From: Marinomonas sp. KMM3893
GTDB taxonomy: Bacteria > Pseudomonadota > Gammaproteobacteria > Pseudomonadales > Marinomonadaceae
Reading direction: 5' to 3'
Assembly: GCF_004352855.1 (NCBI RefSeq)
Contig: NZ_SJSC01000001.1
Location: forward strand, 434,001-498,000
DNA length: 64,000 nt
Shown here: positions 62,634 to 64,000 of the stretch, in pieces
Numbering within the stretch: the stretch's first letter is position 1
Layout: every line of letters begins with the position of its first letter
Notes under the pieces: model-generated
Database searches by the model: none
What the model saw: only the letters and a program-made list of their open reading frames with translations
What the model was told of the DNA's origin: nothing
Translations under genes and position numbers: made by a program

Positions 62634-63530
62634 TTACGCGGGATTAAACACACCGGTTGATAAGTAACGGTCGCCTCGATCACAAACAATCGCCACGATC
62701 ACAGCATTATTAACCGTTTTCGATAATTCAAGCGCAGCAAAAACAGAGCCTCCAGAAGACACACCACAGAAAATACCTTCTTCTGTTGCGAGACGACGCA
62801 TCGTTGTTTCTGCATCACTTTGGCCCACATCCATCACAGTATCGACACGAGTCTCATCGAAAATAGCCGGTAAATACTCTTTCGGCCAACGTCGAATACC
62901 AGGAATACTCGAGCCCTCTTGCGGCTGCAAGCCAACAATCTCTATGTTTGGGTTTTGCTCTTTTAAATAATGAGACACCCCCATAATGGTGCCGGTCGTT
63001 CCCATTGAGCTCACAAAGTGCGTTACCGTACCTTCAGTTTGCTGCCAAATTTCAGGCCCTGTACTCACATAATGCGCATTAGGGTTATCCTGATTACCAA
63101 ATTGGTTTAGCACCTTACCCACACCTTGATCTTGCATTTCCAAGGCCAAATCACGAGCGCGCTCTATGCCTTCTTCCTTAGTCACCAAATGCAGCTCAGC
63201 CCCATAAGCCGTCATCGCCGACTTACGCTCCTGGCTCATATTATCTGGCATAATAAGGTGCATTTTGTAGCCTTTGATGGCCGCCGTCATTGCCAACGCA
63301 ATCCCAGTATTACCACTTGTCGCCTCAATTAGGCTATCTCCTGGTTTGACATCACCGCGTCGTTCAGCTTGCACTATCATGTTTAACGCAGGTCGATCTT
63401 TTACCGAGCCTGCTGGATTTTGTCCTTCTAGTTTCAGCAAAATTGTATTGCTAGAATTAGGGTTGATGCGTTGTAAGCGCACTAATGGGGTTTGTCCTAT
63501 AATGGATTCTATCGTTGGGTACTGGCTCAT
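62634..63530 (-). CDS. cysM: Cysteine synthase B (CysM)
   Basis: CysM makes cysteine from O-acetylserine and sulfide or thiosulfate. The PLP lysine is in NPAGSVKDRPALNMI, the substrate loop is EATSGNTGIALAM and the phosphate site is SSMGTTGTIMGV. I chose the ATG at 63530 (MSQYPTIESIIGQTPLV) with GAAG upstream, giving 298 residues; the open frame to 63575 adds residues unlike the family. It is the first of the cysM-rlmD-relA-mazG group. Confidence 0.95.
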   Translation of the reverse strand: MSQYPTIESIIGQTPLVRLQRINPNSSNTILLKLEGQNPAGSVKDRPALNMIVQAERRGDVKPGDSLIEATSGNTGIALAMTAAIKGYKMHLIMPDNMSQERKSAMTAYGAELHLVTKEEGIERARDLALEMQDQGVGKVLNQFGNQDNPNAHYVSTGPEIWQQTEGTVTHFVSSMGTTGTIMGVSHYLKEQNPNIEIVGLQPQEGSSIPGIRRWPKEYLPAIFDETRVDTVMDVGQSDAETTMRRLATEEGIFCGVSSGGSVFAALELSKTVNNAVIVAIVCDRGDRYLSTGVFNPA

Positions 63531-63663
63531 AAAAACTTCATTGACATTAATAACGTGGGGAATGAAACTTAACATTTAGGTGCATTTAAAAACACTATTA
63601 CTCAAGAGTAAAATAAGAAAGCGTTATAAACTTAGCCAAGAATTCACATTTGGAGCCCAAAAC

Positions 63664-63888
63664 ATGCGCACTTGCCTCTGTATCACCACATTAATTTCTC
63701 TATTACTGCTCGCGGGGTGCGACATGTTTGCTGGACCTGCGGCGGACATTCCAGATAACGAATTAAGAAGTAAATGGCGTGAATGCAAACAAATTAAAAA
63801 CCCATCACGCACCAAAGTATTGGCATGCGAAAACTACGAGCGTGAATGCAGCCGCCGTAAAAACAAAGGCAACCTGGTGTGCTACTAA
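63664..63888 (+). CDS. Small cysteine-rich predicted lipoprotein
   Basis: This 74-residue protein has a signal with the lipobox LLLAGC and the lipidated cysteine near residue 19. Four further cysteines lie in the mature part (CKQ, ACENYE, ECSRR, VCY), so disulfides are possible. No domain is recognised. I chose the ATG at 63664; the open frame starts at 63580 and would add a basic, non-signal stretch. It precedes the sensor kinase gene by 24 bases and may be read with it. Confidence 0.7.
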   Translation: MRTCLCITTLISLLLLAGCDMFAGPAADIPDNELRSKWRECKQIKNPSRTKVLACENYERECSRRKNKGNLVCY

Positions 63889-63912
63889 CGAAAAAAAACT
63901 GTGCGTTTTAAC

Positions 63913-64000
63913 ATGAGGGCACTCCCCTTCTCGATCAATCTGTCGCCGAGACGCAAGCTTTTTTGGATGCTGTTTGCGCCAACGCTCATCATCTCGCTTT
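63913..64000 (+). CDS. Start of a probable BarA/GacS hybrid sensor kinase (cut by window edge)
   Basis: Twenty-nine codons are visible: MRALPFSINLSPRRKLFWML followed by FAPTLIISL, a basic start leading into a membrane segment, as in sensor kinases. In Pseudomonas and related genera the gacS/barA gene lies beside cysM-rlmD-relA, which makes it the best guess. No clear ribosome site precedes this ATG. The identity rests on synteny and an N-terminal pattern only; the rest is outside the window. Confidence 0.5.
   Translation, partial: MRALPFSINLSPRRKLFWMLFAPTLIISL

Overview
The window is a chromosomal segment of a marine gammaproteobacterium. Protein wording and gene order fit the Oceanospirillales and most resemble Marinomonas; this is a judgement from recognised families and synteny, not a database result. 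Almost every base is coding. I see no rRNA, tRNA, CRISPR array, insertion sequence or prophage.

Layout. (1) 1-2232 (+): end of a molybdenum cofactor operon (moaA partial, moaB, moeA). (2) 2264-5803: a LysR regulator and serB on the minus strand, and a divergent membrane signalling-type protein (AhpA/YtjB family). (3) 5814-15687 (minus): the stress/isoprenoid cluster pyrG-eno-ftsB-ispD-ispF-truD-surE-pcm-DUF368-nlpD-rpoS. (4) 15871-22029: an accessory block between pyrG and tilS holding a VanB-like reductase, a P-loop kinase, an aaeXAB-type efflux operon and a 2-hydroxyacid dehydrogenase. (5) 22049-42183 (minus): a long conserved envelope/translation cluster, rpsB-tsf-pyrH-frr-uppS-cdsA-dxr-rseP-bamA-skp-lpxD-fabZ-lpxA-lpxB-rnhB-dnaE-accA-tilS. 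(6) 42507-51302 (+): map, glnD, the lysine/peptidoglycan precursor genes dapC-dapD-yffB-dapE, two small unknown genes and panD. (7) 51412-63530: tpx, a membrane-anchored cold-shock-domain protein, slyX (+), then rsmJ, tsaB, adk, ppc, mazG, relA, rlmD and cysM on the minus strand. (8) 63664-64000 (+): a small lipoprotein and the first codons of a probable BarA/GacS sensor kinase.

The genes mostly serve growth-linked housekeeping. The rpsB-to-accA cluster joins translation, phospholipid and undecaprenol synthesis, lipid A synthesis, outer membrane assembly and replication. The second half joins nitrogen sensing (GlnD), diaminopimelate synthesis and the stringent response (RelA, MazG). RpoS, RelA and BarA/GacS place several global stress regulators within 60 kb.

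No clear defence system, biosynthetic cluster or novel multi-gene system is visible. The most unusual observations are local: duplicated gene ends after the stop codons of accA and lpxA, with synonymous differences between copies; a cold-shock domain fused to two membrane segments behind a long untranslated leader; a HAMP-linked, probably inactive class III cyclase-like domain beside serB; and several genes with non-ATG starts, including nlpD, whose signal sequence seems to begin upstream of any standard start codon.
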